Source: Hoeflea algicola
Lineage (GTDB): Bacteria > Pseudomonadota > Alphaproteobacteria > Rhizobiales > Rhizobiaceae
Reading direction: 5' to 3'
Length of the DNA: 64,000 bases
Assembly (NCBI RefSeq): GCF_026619415.1
Contig: NZ_JAOVZR010000003.1
Location: forward strand, 62,001-126,000
Below the pieces are notes generated by a model. It had not been told where the DNA came from, did no database searches, and was given only the letters and a program-made list of their open reading frames with translations. The position numbers and the translations under genes are program-made. Below are positions 26,168 through 35,208 of the stretch, piece by piece (the first letter of the stretch is position 1; each line of letters begins with the position of its first letter).

Positions 26168-26887
26168 ATGAAATCGCAAATTCTTCAGACACTCGCCGCA
26201 CTGGCTCTGATCGCAACTTCTGCAACTGCACAGGACAATCCAATGGAAAATCATACCGCCAGCTACATCGCCATGCCCGCCGCCGAAGGCCAGTCCGAAG
26301 CTTTCGCGGAGTTTCTGGCGGGTGCCGCACCTATCGTGCGGGACACAGAGCCGGGCACCGTCCTTTGGTTTGCTCTGCAAGCCAACGATACGCTCGCAAT
26401 CTTTGACATCTTTGCAGATGAAGAGGCACGGAACGCTCACTTCTCAGGAGCGGTTGCTGCGGCTTTGAACCAAAACGCCGACACACTGGTCGACGGAGGA
26501 TGGGACGAAGGTGTTGTCGCGAATATCAACAACTCCGATGTCCTGTCGGTCAAGGCGCCGGTTGATCTCACCACGGCAACGACCGCAACTTACATCAAGC
26601 TTGAAGCTGCGCCGGGGAAAGGCCGCGAATTGGCAGCCTTGCTGACCGCCGCCGGCCCCATCGTCGCAGATACCGAACCCATGACATTGTTCTGGGCGGC
26701 GCTGCAAATTGACGAGAACAACTTTGCCATCTTCGACATCTTTGCCGACGATGCTGGCCGCGAAGCGCATTTTGCCGGACAGGTCGCCGGGCTACTGAAT
26801 GAAAGGGCTTCGGAATTGGTCTCGGGCGGATGGGACGATGGTGTGGTGGCAAACGTCCGCAATTTCGACATCCTTGCTGCCAAGTAA
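26168..26887 (+). CDS. Secreted protein with two tandem antibiotic-biosynthesis-monooxygenase (ABM)-like domains
   Basis: ATG 26168 begins a clear signal peptide (MKSQILQTLAALALIATSATA, cleavage before QDNP); the in-frame codons upstream lack it. The mature part has two similar ~100-residue halves. Each runs through a TEP segment, FWAALQ or WFALQA, then IFDIFAD, HF and a final DGGWDEGVVAN or SGGWDDGVVAN motif. ABM domains are small ferredoxin-like folds that often act as dimers, so a fused dimer is likely. The export signal is unusual for ABM enzymes. It is divergent from the LysR gene, which probably controls it. Function is not known. Confidence 0.8.
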   Translation: MKSQILQTLAALALIATSATAQDNPMENHTASYIAMPAAEGQSEAFAEFLAGAAPIVRDTEPGTVLWFALQANDTLAIFDIFADEEARNAHFSGAVAAALNQNADTLVDGGWDEGVVANINNSDVLSVKAPVDLTTATTATYIKLEAAPGKGRELAALLTAAGPIVADTEPMTLFWAALQIDENNFAIFDIFADDAGREAHFAGQVAGLLNERASELVSGGWDDGVVANVRNFDILAAK

Positions 26888-26908
26888 TCTCGAGCTGCGT
26901 TAACAAAG

Positions 26909-26945
26909 AAGTGCCCGGTGCAACCCATCGGGCACTTTGCTATTT
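26909..26945 (+). terminator. Terminator after the ABM-domain gene
   Basis: AAGTGCCCG (26909-26917) pairs perfectly with CGGGCACTT (26929-26937), followed by TGCTATTT. It is 22 bp after the stop of the ABM gene. Confidence 0.75.
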
Positions 26946-27012
26946 GAGTTGAGAGTAAAGCCAAGTCGGTCGATTAACCGCAGCGAAATGGCATTTTATC
27001 CCAGTCTGCTGA

Positions 27013-27838
27013 GGTTCTGTTGCAAACTCTTCGCTAACCGGCGACCGATAATCAGCTCCCGATGTTTTGGGAGATGACAATGTTCAAAGGCCGCCATTTC
27101 GACCAGTCGATCATCTTGCTCTGCGTTCGCTGGTATCTGGCCTACGGCTTGAGCCTTCGGGACCTGAAGGAAATGATGTCCGAACGAGGCATCAGCGTGG
27201 ATCATTCGACGATTCATAGATGGGTCGTACACTTCTCGCCGTTGATTTTGGATCGCTTCAATCGCAGGAAACGTTCTGTGACCGACAAATGGCATGCAGA
27301 CGAGACCTACATCAAGGTGCGGGGTCAATGGATGTATCTTTATCGGGCCATCGACAGCGTCGGAGACACTGTTGATTTCTGGTTTAGCCAGCATCGGGAC
27401 CTGGCCGCAGCTAAGCGGTTCTTCACAAAGGCTATTGAACGGCATGGGCGTCCACAGCGCATTGTGATTGACGGTAGCCAGACGAACAGGGAAGCCATCA
27501 TTTCCTGCGATATGATCAGCCGGCTGCGGGAAAGGCGACATCTTCAAACGAAGCCGATCCTGATCCGACAAAGCCAGTACCTGAATAATCGTATTGAGCA
27601 AGACCACCGTCGGATCAAGCGGCGCATCAGGCCGATGCTCGGCTTCAAGTCATTCTCGAGCGCGACAATAACGCTTGCCGGTATCGAGATGGTTCAAATG
27701 ATGCGCAAGCGACAAGGCAGATATTCCTACAACCCCAGCCCGTCGCTTGCTGAGCAATTCCAAGCTCTGGCCGATGCCTTCTGACCGCATATCCGAAACG
27801 GCTCTTTCTCCGCCATATCAAAAATTTGCAACAGAGCC
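27013..27838 (+). mobile_element. IS6-family insertion sequence
   Basis: The left end is GGTTCTGTTGCAAA (27013 on) and the right end, read inward, GGCTCTGTTGCAAA (27838 back), which are IS6-family termini. About 826 bp encloses one transposase. The 8 bases on either side differ, so there is no target duplication. The right side cuts an MFS transporter gene, so replicative transposition or recombination has removed DNA here. Confidence 0.9.
27080..27784 (+). CDS. IS6-family transposase
   Basis: The protein starts MFKGRHFDQSIILLCVRWYL; upstream ATGs at 27062 and 27074 are in frame. The HTH region is followed by the DDE core: WHADETYIKV (Asp), VIDGSQTNREA (Asp) and LNNRIEQDHRRIKRR (Glu). The protein length (~235) and order match the family. 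IS6 elements move by copy-in and form cointegrates, which fits the loss of flanking duplication here. Confidence 0.93.
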   Translation: MFKGRHFDQSIILLCVRWYLAYGLSLRDLKEMMSERGISVDHSTIHRWVVHFSPLILDRFNRRKRSVTDKWHADETYIKVRGQWMYLYRAIDSVGDTVDFWFSQHRDLAAAKRFFTKAIERHGRPQRIVIDGSQTNREAIISCDMISRLRERRHLQTKPILIRQSQYLNNRIEQDHRRIKRRIRPMLGFKSFSSATITLAGIEMVQMMRKRQGRYSYNPSPSLAEQFQALADAF

Positions 27839-28188
27839 CGGGCGCATCCAACTTCATCCGGCAACTTGGTGGCGCTTTCGGGGTGAACCTTCTGGCCGTA
27901 TTCATCGAAAGGCGCACGATCATGCACGCAGATGCCTTTGCCGCGACCCAGACCAGCGACAATACTACGACGATGGAACTCTTGCGAGAGGTTGCCGGCC
28001 TCCTGCAAACCTCGGGGCTGCCAGAAACTCAACTCATGCCTGCCGCGGCATCGTTCCTGGGCCAAACCGTGATGATCCAATCCTCGAACGCGGCCTTTCA
28101 GGACGCTTTCCTTGTCGTATGCGGTATATTCTTGATCGCACTTGTCCCGACATGGTTCATGTGGCGTGCTCCTTCCTCGGGTACCTAG
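27839..28188 (+). pseudogene. MFS multidrug transporter (DHA2/EmrB type), C-terminal remnant
   Basis: The frame entering from the IS6 end reads ASNFIRQLGGAFGVNLLAVFIERR, a conserved segment near the last helices of 14-TM DHA2 exporters. It ends with a hydrophobic helix (DAFLVVCGIFLIALVPTWFMW). Only ~115 of ~500 residues remain. The 5' part was removed together with the IS6 event. It has no start signals of its own. Confidence 0.8.
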
Positions 28189-28644
28189 ACCCCCCATGGT
28201 CGCTTTGTGAGCTGACCGGGTCTGTGACCTCTCCAGGGGCATCCAGAGGTCGAGGGTTGCGCCAGAGTGGTCGCGCCGAGCTCCAAGATTTTGTGGTGCG
28301 TTGCCCTTATACTTGGTTCCGCCTCAATTTGTGGCAGAGCAGCAGCATTCGAACTCGAAACGGCTATTGAGCAAGTGGCCAGTACCGGGGCGTTCAGACG
28401 CGTGATCTGGCCGTCGACCAGCCGTTGCTCCGCGGCAGTTCGGTAGCGTTGTTTACAGGGCGCCGATCTGTCTATTCAAGACCGAGGTCAACGGCGCGAA
28501 CCTTTGCTTGATGAATGCGATTATGAGAGCGGCAGTGCAAAACTCGGCCACGGTAGCGCCAGGATAGTCCCGGCGCGGGCGGCGTAAAAGCCGACCACCT
28601 ATTTTCCTTCTGCAACGATAGCAGGAGGGTTGGGGATCTACACC
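28189..28644. other. Gap before second IS21 element; contains its left end
   Basis: No gene is recognised in 28189-28570. GGCGGCGTAAAAGCCGACCA at about 28579-28598, followed by CCTATTTTC, looks like the left terminal repeat of the IS21 element that follows, since CTATTTTC recurs inverted at its other end. An AGGAGG at 28622-28627 serves istA. Confidence 0.5.
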
Positions 28645-30141
28645 GTGGAATTATATCTGAAGGTTCGTCTGGCTTGTTCTGAAGGGATGAGCCGGCGTCA
28701 GGCTGCAAGGCATTTCAACATATCGCGCGATAGCGTGGCCAAGATGATGGCGTATTCGACGCCGCCGGGCTACCAGCGTCAGTCACCGATCCGGCGGCCC
28801 AAGCTGGACGCGTTTGTTTCGGCGATCGACCACTGGCTCGATGAGGACGCAAAGGTGCCGCGCAAGCAGCGCCATACGGCCAAGCGGGTGTTTGACCGAC
28901 TTCTGGATGAGCGCGGTTTCACCGGCGGCTATACGATCATCAAGGATTACATGCGCGAGCGTGAGCAACGTCGCCAAGAGGTGTTCGTGCCTCTGTCGCA
29001 TGCTCCGGGGCATGGGCAGGCCGATTTCGGCGAGGCGATGGTGGTGATCGGCGGCGTGGAGCGGAAGGCGCACTTCTTCGTGCTTGATCTCCCTCACAGC
29101 GACGGCTGCTATGTGCGGGCCTATCCGGCGGCGGTGTCGGAGGCCTGGGTCGATGGCCACGTCCATGCGTTCGCTTTCTTCGGGGCCGTGCCGCAATCGA
29201 TCGTCTACGACAATAATCGCTGCCTGGTGGCGAAGATCCTGCCCGATGGCACACGCAAGCGCGCCACGCTATTCAGCGGCTTTCTATCCCATTACCTGAT
29301 CCGGGACCGCTACGGCCGTCCTGGCAAGGGGAACGACAAGGGAAGCGTCGAGGGGCTTGTCGGCTATGCCCGGCGCAACTTCATGGTGCCGATCCCAGAG
29401 TTTGTGACGTGGGAAGCGTTCAACACCTGGCTGGAGGAGCGATGCCGCAAGCGCCAGCGAGACAGGCTGCGCGGCGAGAGCGAGGCGATCGGGGAACGGC
29501 TGCTGCGCGATCTGGCCGCCATGCGCCCCTTGCCGGCATCGCCCTTCGATGCCTGCGACCAGTCTAGCGCCAAGGTGACTGCCCAATCGCTGGTGCGCTA
29601 CAAGACCAACGATTATTCGGTCCCGGTTGCCTATGGCCATCAGGACGTCTGGGTGCGTGGCTATGTCGATGAGGTCGTGATCGGCTGCCGTGGCGAGATC
29701 ATCGCCCGCCATTTCCGGAGTTGGGAGCGGGAAGACGTCGTCTTCGATCCTGTGCATTGCCTGCCGCTGATCGAGCAGAAGATCAATTCGCTGGATCAGG
29801 CGGCCCCTCTCCAGGGCTGGGATTTGCCGGAAGAGTTCGCCACGCTGCGCCGGTTGATGGAGGCGCGGATGAACAAGCATGGCCGGCGTGAGTACGTGCA
29901 GGTGTTGCGTCTCATGGAAAGCTTCGAGCTTGCTGACCTGCATGCTGCGGTGAAGCAGGCTCTCCAGCTCGGCGCGATCAGCTTCGACGCCGTCAAGCAT
30001 CTGATCCTGTGCCGTGTGGAACGCCGGCCGCCGCGATTGGACCTGTCCATCTATCCCTACCTGCCGAGAGCGACGGTCGAGACGACCTCGGCGAAGGCGT
30101 ATATGCGCCTTCTCTCGACGAACGCAGGAGAGGCGGCATGA
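28645..30141 (+). CDS. istA: IS21-family transposase IstA (second, distinct element)
   Basis: I take GTG 28645 (MELYLKVRLACSEGMSRRQ) as start, after AGGAGG; a TTG at 28630 is also in frame. It has about 498 residues. The HTH is SRRQAARHFNISRDSVAKM. The rve core has HGQADFGEAMVVIGG (Asp), IVYDNNRCLVAK (Asp) and GNDKGSVEGLVGYARRNF (Glu). The C-terminal barrel (LVRYKTNDYSVPVAYGHQDVWV) is present. It is clearly different in sequence from the IstA at 8377, so the two elements arrived independently. Confidence 0.93.
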   Translation: MELYLKVRLACSEGMSRRQAARHFNISRDSVAKMMAYSTPPGYQRQSPIRRPKLDAFVSAIDHWLDEDAKVPRKQRHTAKRVFDRLLDERGFTGGYTIIKDYMREREQRRQEVFVPLSHAPGHGQADFGEAMVVIGGVERKAHFFVLDLPHSDGCYVRAYPAAVSEAWVDGHVHAFAFFGAVPQSIVYDNNRCLVAKILPDGTRKRATLFSGFLSHYLIRDRYGRPGKGNDKGSVEGLVGYARRNFMVPIPEFVTWEAFNTWLEERCRKRQRDRLRGESEAIGERLLRDLAAMRPLPASPFDACDQSSAKVTAQSLVRYKTNDYSVPVAYGHQDVWVRGYVDEVVIGCRGEIIARHFRSWEREDVVFDPVHCLPLIEQKINSLDQAAPLQGWDLPEEFATLRRLMEARMNKHGRREYVQVLRLMESFELADLHAAVKQALQLGAISFDAVKHLILCRVERRPPRLDLSIYPYLPRATVETTSAKAYMRLLSTNAGEAA

Positions 30142-30896
30142 GCACCGAAGCGCCCGAGATCCTGCTTTCCCACTATCTCAAAGCCCTCAAGCTGCCGAGT
30201 TTCCACCGCGAGTACCAGAAGCTGGCTCGGCTATGCGCCACCGAGGGCGTCGATCATGTCGGATACCTCACCCGGCTTGCCGAGCGGGAGATGATCGAAC
30301 GTGATCGGCGCAAGGTCGAGCGCCGCATCAAGGCCGCGAAGTTCCCGGTTGTCAAAAGCCTCGACAGCTTTGACTTCGCCGCCATCCCCAAGCTCAACAA
30401 GATGCAGGTACTGGAACTCGCGCGTTGCGAATGGATCGAGCGCCGCGAGAATGTCATTGCGCTTGGCCCCAGCGGCACGGGCAAGACCCATGTAGCGCTC
30501 GGTCTCGGCCTGGCCGCCTGCCAGAAGGGCCTGTCCGTCGGCTTCACCACGGCCGCCGCACTCGTCAGCGAGATGATGGAGGCGCGCGACGAGCGGCGTC
30601 TCATTCGGCTCCAGAAACAGATGGCCGCCTACCAGCTTCTCATCATCGATGAGCTGGGCTTCGTGCCGCTCTCCAAAACCGGCGCGGAATTGCTGTTCGA
30701 GTTGATCTCGCAACGATATGAGCGAGGCGCGACCCTGATCACGAGCAACCTTCCCTTTGACGAATGGACGGAGACGCTCGGATCTGAGCGTCTGACCGGC
30801 GCACTGCTGGATCGTATCACCCACCATGTCAGCATCCTCGAAATGAACGGCGACAGCTATCGTCTCGCCCAAAGCCGAGCCCGAAAGGCCGGCTGA
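30138..30896 (+). CDS. istB: IS21-family helper ATPase IstB (second element)
   Basis: ATG 30138 overlaps the istA stop (ATGA). The 252-residue AAA+ protein has Walker A LGPSGTGKTHVALGLG, Walker B LLIIDELGFVPLSK and TLITSNLPFDEW. Just after the stop the sequence GAAAATA matches, inverted, part of the left repeat, and then changes abruptly to an IS110 fragment. The right terminal repeat is therefore cut and the element is probably not mobile as a unit. Confidence 0.93.
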   Translation: MSTEAPEILLSHYLKALKLPSFHREYQKLARLCATEGVDHVGYLTRLAEREMIERDRRKVERRIKAAKFPVVKSLDSFDFAAIPKLNKMQVLELARCEWIERRENVIALGPSGTGKTHVALGLGLAACQKGLSVGFTTAAALVSEMMEARDERRLIRLQKQMAAYQLLIIDELGFVPLSKTGAELLFELISQRYERGATLITSNLPFDEWTETLGSERLTGALLDRITHHVSILEMNGDSYRLAQSRARKAG

Positions 30897-30905
30897 AACC
30901 CTCTC

Positions 30906-31391
30906 AGAAAATAGCCGCGCCACCAATCTGCGCATCCGCTCCGTCGCCGGATCCGGGGTCCATATCTCCGGAAGGTAGCCGGCGGCATACAAGCTCGCCA
31001 ACGTCGCCGCATCGACCTTGTCGGTCTTCACATGGGCATGGGCGATTGCCTTTACCTGAAGCGGATTGGCGATTACCACCCGCTTCACATGGGGCGATAG
31101 AACTCGGGAAACCGCCATGCAGTTTCCGGTCGCCTCGATCACCACCTCGTCTGTTCTTAGAAGTTGCCTGCCGAACCCCTCCAGCGCCGTTCGGGTCATC
31201 TCGACCCGTCCCTCGTGCCTGGTCAAGCCATTCTCCCAGATCACCACCTCCCCGAAGGTCCGGTGAATGTCGATTCCGATTACGAGTCGCAGAGGCGGCC
31301 AGCTACTAACACGAGTTCGCAGCTCATCGTGTGCATCGGCCTGCCCGCACTTTCGTGCTCCCGGTGCCTCTGTCCCGGATGCTCGCAGCAT
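30906..31391 (-). pseudogene. IS110-family transposase, N-terminal fragment
   Basis: Reading leftward, the frame gives VIGIDIHRTFGEVVIWENG, TDEVVIEATGNCMAVSRVL and HVKTDKVDAATLASLYAAGYLPE, the D, E and DKVDA parts of the DEDD domain, then MRRLVARL. It stops matching at ~30906, where the IS21 sequence begins. The C-terminal catalytic-serine domain is absent. It belongs to a different IS110 lineage from the intact one at 23703. The exact start is uncertain (within 31280-31391). Confidence 0.8.
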
Positions 31392-31880
31392 ACACCCTGA
31401 TCCGAGAATCAGAGCCGAACATCAGCACCAAGATCCTCATACCGGTTACCAATCCCATCGAGCGCCTCAACGGCGAAATCAAGAGACGCACCGAGTGTTC
31501 GATAGCCAGATCAGAGTTACGCGGCTGGCCGTCTCTTGTCTTGCGCCGTGGTGCAGCCCCAGCCTGCAATCCGCCTGCGGCCTCACCCACAGGGTCAAAC
31601 TGCCACAGCGACGAAGCCCCGCCTCGTACTCCTGCCAGTTCGTCACTTTGAATTACATCTTGCTGATACGATGCCGACGGGAGGCATTGTGTCCGAATGG
31701 TATTCTGGGCCAATCAAGTTATTTTCGATCGCAGTCGCATAGATGCAATGCATAACGTTGAGTTTGATCCCTGCACCAATTCCCTCCGGCACGCCAGATT
31801 ACTATGAAAAATCCAGCTCAGATCGACCCGTTTCGAGGCATCAGGTCAGGCTTGGATGAACCAGTGTACCATTGAGTTGA
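31392..31880. other. Non-coding mosaic with an IS256 scrap
   Basis: At about 31448-31495 (+) the frame reads TNPIERLNGEIKRRTE, a highly conserved IS256/mutator-transposase segment, with unrelated sequence on both sides. The rest, including 31500-31880, holds no recognised gene. It is mobile-element debris. Confidence 0.65.
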
Positions 31881-32234
31881 TTATTCCGCCGCCACAACTC
31901 CCGTTTCAAACGCACCTACGGCCTGCCAACGCTGCGCGATTTCGCCTAAGGAATCGAGCACTTGTCGCAGATCGTCACCGCGCTCTGTCAAACCGTAGGT
32001 GACCGCAGGCGGAATCGTTTGCGTCTGTTCACGCCAGATCACCCCGGCCGCCTGCAACATCCGCAAGCGCTCGGTCAGTACCCGGGTTGAAATTCCCGGT
32101 ACCGTCCGCTTTAGCGTACCGAACCGCTGCGGACCCTGCTCACTCAGAACCCAGAGAATATAGGTAGTCCACGGTCCCATCAGCAAGCGCAGAATGGCGT
32201 CCATGGGACAAACAGGGGGCGCTCTATGTTTCAT
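31881..32234 (-). CDS. HxlR-family winged-helix transcriptional regulator
   Basis: The protein has 117 residues. CPMDAILRLLMGPWTTYILWVLSEQGPQRFGTL, then GISTRVLTERLRMLQAAGVI, then VTYGLTERGDDLRQVL is the HxlR winged helix. Cys9 near the N terminus is at the position of the redox/quinone-sensing cysteine of some family members (YodB/HypR type). It is divergent from doxX, dioxygenase and reductase genes, which are common targets of quinone- or thiol-sensing HxlR proteins. I infer it represses that cluster until an electrophile reacts with it. Confidence 0.9.
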   Translation of the reverse strand: MKHRAPPVCPMDAILRLLMGPWTTYILWVLSEQGPQRFGTLKRTVPGISTRVLTERLRMLQAAGVIWREQTQTIPPAVTYGLTERGDDLRQVLDSLGEIAQRWQAVGAFETGVVAAE

Positions 32235-32424
32235 TTAGTGGCTCACAAACTGTGGTTACTTTTTAGTGCCTACTTCCCTTACAAAACTTAGCGGGTTTAT
32301 AAAACCTATAGTGAAAAAAGAAACCGGGCAAGAGACCCGGAAAATGCACGAGCCCTTTTGACAGGGGTAAGGAAATCGCTTGGAAAAAGCCCGGACATTT
32401 TGGTCAAAAGGAGGACATTAGAAA
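32235..32424. promoter_or_regulatory. Divergent promoter/operator region, HxlR and detoxification cluster
   Basis: This is a 190-bp AT-rich gap with AGTGCCTACTT and GGTTTATAAAACC-like sequence, and a strong AAAAGGAGG ribosome site at its right edge for the decayed doxX gene. HxlR operators are usually dyads in such gaps, but I cannot fix one by eye. Confidence 0.45.
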
Positions 32425-32657
32425 ATGAGCAATAAAACTGTAAATCTTATCTACTGGGCTGCAACCGGATTGGTTGCGCTGGTCTATCTCGGCGGAGCGA
32501 CCTTTTGCTGGCCGCTTCGGCACATATGGCTGTGGACGATCCGGGCTGGCCACCGGCAATCGTCGCCTAGGCTGCGCTGATCATATCATTTCTGACGCCA
32601 AATAGGGTGCGCGAAAAGAAATCACCCTACGGTAATTTACTGAATAGCGCAGCGTAA
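32425..32657 (+). pseudogene. DoxX-family membrane protein, internally deleted
   Basis: The N terminus (MSNKTVNLIYWAATGLVALV) is that of a DoxX-like protein and follows a strong RBS. After GGATF at ~32505 the sequence jumps, in another frame from 32508, to LAASAHMAVDDPGWPPAIVA, an in-frame TAG, then ALIISFLTPNRVREKKSPYG, which is the family C terminus. A central deletion of roughly 50 residues plus a stop codon make it non-functional. The remaining ORF, 32425-32580, would encode only 51 residues. DoxX-like proteins often accompany quinone or thiol stress genes. Confidence 0.72.
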
Positions 32658-32732
32658 TCGGATTCCCGGACAACCATATATCGGGCGGGGGCCATCACAC
32701 TCTGCCCGTAAACATGAGAAAGGACGACGTAC

Positions 32733-33544
32733 ATGACCCGCATGCCGACGATGTTCGTTCCACACGGCGGAGGCCCCTGTTTCTTCATGGACTGGGACCC
32801 GCCTGAAACCTGGAACCGGCAGCGCCAATTCCTAGCGGATATCCCGGCATCATTGCCGGAACCCCCAAGGCGTTGCTGGTGATCTCGGGCCATTGGGAAG
32901 AGCCGCAGTTCACGGTGCAGAAAAATCCGGCCCCGCCGCTGTTGTTCGATTATAACGGGTTTCCGCCCCACACCTATGAGCTGACCTGGCCATCGCCCGG
33001 AGATCCGGCACTGTCCGACAGGGTGCAGGCGCTGGTCGAGGCGGCCGGGTTCCCCTGCCCCGTTGATGAGGCGCGCGGTTACGATCACGGCGTGTTCATT
33101 CCGCTAAAGGTGGCCTTTCCGCAGGCAGACATTCCCTGTGTGCAGCTTAGCTTGCGAAGTGATCTTGACCCGGCTGCGCATATTGCGGTCGGGCGGGCAT
33201 TGGTACCGTTGCGCGATGAAGGTGTTCTGATCATCGGTTCGGGCAACACCTATCACAACATGCAAAAAATGATGCGTGCGATGCGGGGTGGCGCCACCAA
33301 TGCCGTGAACGGGCAGGAATTTGATCGCTGGCTAAGCGATGCGGCCACCCGCCCCGATCCGGCAGAGCGTGATCAAATGCTGGCAAAATGGGACGCCGCC
33401 CCCGGTGCCCGCGATGCAAACCCGCGCGAGGAACATCTGATTCCGCTGCATGTGGTCGCGGGGGCGGCCCTTGCCGACAAAGGCGTGAAAACGCTGGAGG
33501 ATCACGTGCTCGGAGCAGTCGAAAGCGCGTTTACCTTCGGCTGA
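32733..33544 (+). pseudogene. Class III extradiol dioxygenase (DODA/LigB-type), frameshifted
   Basis: 32733 on encodes MTRMPTMFVPHGGGPCFFMD with the metal-binding His of the PHGGGP motif, then stops early. From 32873 another frame gives LLVISGHWEEPQFTVQ (second His), YDHGVFIPLKVAFP and GSGNTYHNM, reaching the normal C terminus. One extra C in the run at 32862-32866 would join them as LPEPPKALLVISGHW. So the gene is either a recent frameshift or intact with a sequencing error. Relatives open catechol-type rings. Confidence 0.85.
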
Positions 33545-33599
33545 ATCCATTCAGACGTTTGAACATCCAAATCCAACCCGGAAAATCTAGGAAAATCCA

Positions 33600-34499
33600 A
33601 TGACAAACATTCAAAACGGCCCTTTCATCGTCACCGGTGCATCCGGCCAGCTTGGCCGACAGGTCATCGACAACCTGATTGCGGCCGGTGCCGGTCCGAT
33701 CATCGCCGTTTCCCGCTCGCCGGAAAAGCTGGCCGATCTGGCCGACAAGGGCGTCGAGGCCCGCAAGGGCGATTTCAACGACCCCGCATCGCTGAGCGCG
33801 GCTTTTGCCGGGGGCAAGCGACTGCTGATTATCTCGATCGACGATCTGGAACCAGGCAAGCGACTGGCAGCGCATAAAAACGCCATCGCAGCCGCAACGA
33901 AGGAAGGGATCACACATATCGTCTATACCTCGCTGACGAACCCGGTCGAGGAAAGTCCGATCACGTTCTCCAAAGATCACAGCGACACGGAAGCGCTGAT
34001 CAAGGACACCGGTGCTAGCTATACGATTCTGCGCAACAACCTTTACACCGATCTGGTCCTGATGGGTGGCGGGCAAAGCATTGGGTTGGGTCAGCATTTC
34101 GCTGCAGCTGCCGAGGGAAAAACCGGCTATGTCACCCGCGCCGATTGCGCCCGCGCCGCCGCAACGGCCCTGATGCAGGAAACCGGTTCAAGCGTTCTGG
34201 ACATCACCGGACCCGCAGCGGTTTCCCAAGGTGACATCGCGGCCATCCTGTCGGAAATCTCGGGCAAGGATATCCCCTATATCTCGATCGCAACCGACGA
34301 TCTGGTTAAGGCCATGGTCGACGCTGGCTTGCCAGAGTTCATGGCAAAGGTCTTTGCATCGTTCGACGAGGCGATGGCCAAGGACTATCTGAGCGTTGCG
34401 ACGGGCGATCTGGAAAAACTGACGGGACAGGCCGGACAGTCAGTGCGTGATTTCCTGATTGCCAACAAGACAACTCTGCTGACCCTGCCACAGCATTAA
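33600..34499 (+). CDS. NmrA/QorB-like NAD(P)-binding reductase (SDR atypical)
   Basis: A 299-residue protein with an N-terminal Rossmann motif VTGASGQLGRQVIDNL, AVSRSPEKLADL for NADP selection, LIISIDDLEPGKRLAAHKN and YTSLTNP. This resembles NAD(P)H:quinone oxidoreductase type 2 (QorB/YtfG) and NmrA-like proteins. It sits between the dioxygenase and the glutathione transferase in one direction (55-bp and 10-bp gaps), so it is probably part of the HxlR-controlled set. Quinone reduction is inferred from family and neighbours. Confidence 0.88.
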   Translation: MTNIQNGPFIVTGASGQLGRQVIDNLIAAGAGPIIAVSRSPEKLADLADKGVEARKGDFNDPASLSAAFAGGKRLLIISIDDLEPGKRLAAHKNAIAAATKEGITHIVYTSLTNPVEESPITFSKDHSDTEALIKDTGASYTILRNNLYTDLVLMGGGQSIGLGQHFAAAAEGKTGYVTRADCARAAATALMQETGSSVLDITGPAAVSQGDIAAILSEISGKDIPYISIATDDLVKAMVDAGLPEFMAKVFASFDEAMAKDYLSVATGDLEKLTGQAGQSVRDFLIANKTTLLTLPQH

Positions 34500-34509
34500 G
34501 GAAACCACG

Positions 34510-35145
34510 ATGAAACTTTACAACGCCAATTTCTCGCCAAACGCCCTTCGGGTGCGTGCGGTTGCCTTGGAACTGGGGATCGACCTTGAGATCATCGAAG
34601 TCGACATACGCGGCGGAGACAACCGTAGCGATGAATTCTTGGCAATGAACCCCAACGCCAAGGTGCCGGTGCTGGTGGACGGGGATTTCGTGATATGGGA
34701 ATCGCGCGCCATCAATTCTTATCTGGCCAGCAACAAACCGGAGCGAGGTCTTTATCCCGACGACCCAAAGGCCCGCGCAACGGTAGATCAGTGGCTTTAC
34801 TGGCAAACAATCCACCTTGGACCGGCGATGCAGAAACTTTCGTTCGAACGGTTCCTGAAGGCGAAATTCGGCATGGGAGACGCAGATCAAAGCGTTATCG
34901 ACGCCGAGGTAAAGAACGTCGATCAGTTTCTGGCCGTACTGGAAATCGGCCTTGCGGGCAAGGACTGGATCGCAGGCAATCTCAGCGTGGCAGATTTTGC
35001 GCTGGCCTCGACATTCATGTATCGCGCGCAGTCTGACATCTCACTTGACGATCTTCCGAATGTCGCGGCCTGGATCGAACGGCTTGAGGCGCGCGCCTCG
35101 TGGAAGGCCGCGTTTGCTCCCGTTCTGGCCCTGTTTGGCGATTAG
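34510..35145 (+). CDS. Glutathione S-transferase
   Basis: The protein has 211 residues. The N-terminal thioredoxin-like domain has LYNANFSPNALRVRAVALELG with a serine or asparagine at the active position, NPNAKVPVLVDGDFVIWESRAINSYLA (cis-Pro and the ES glutathione-binding pair). The C-terminal helical domain includes the N-capping LSVADFALAS motif. This is a normal theta/phi-like bacterial GST. It starts 10 bp after the reductase stop, so it is co-transcribed. It conjugates glutathione to electrophiles, in line with the cluster. Confidence 0.93.
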   Translation: MKLYNANFSPNALRVRAVALELGIDLEIIEVDIRGGDNRSDEFLAMNPNAKVPVLVDGDFVIWESRAINSYLASNKPERGLYPDDPKARATVDQWLYWQTIHLGPAMQKLSFERFLKAKFGMGDADQSVIDAEVKNVDQFLAVLEIGLAGKDWIAGNLSVADFALASTFMYRAQSDISLDDLPNVAAWIERLEARASWKAAFAPVLALFGD

Positions 35146-35208
35146 GATTATTCACGGAAACATTTGCGGGGGCGAGCCATTCGCCCCCGCCCTAAAGAAG
35201 GCCATATC

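Noticed and set aside
30231..30905. C-terminal part of the minus frame running from the IS110 fragment into the IS21 istB region
   Set aside because: Only the part from ~30906 to 31391 resembles IS110; the rest is antisense to istB.
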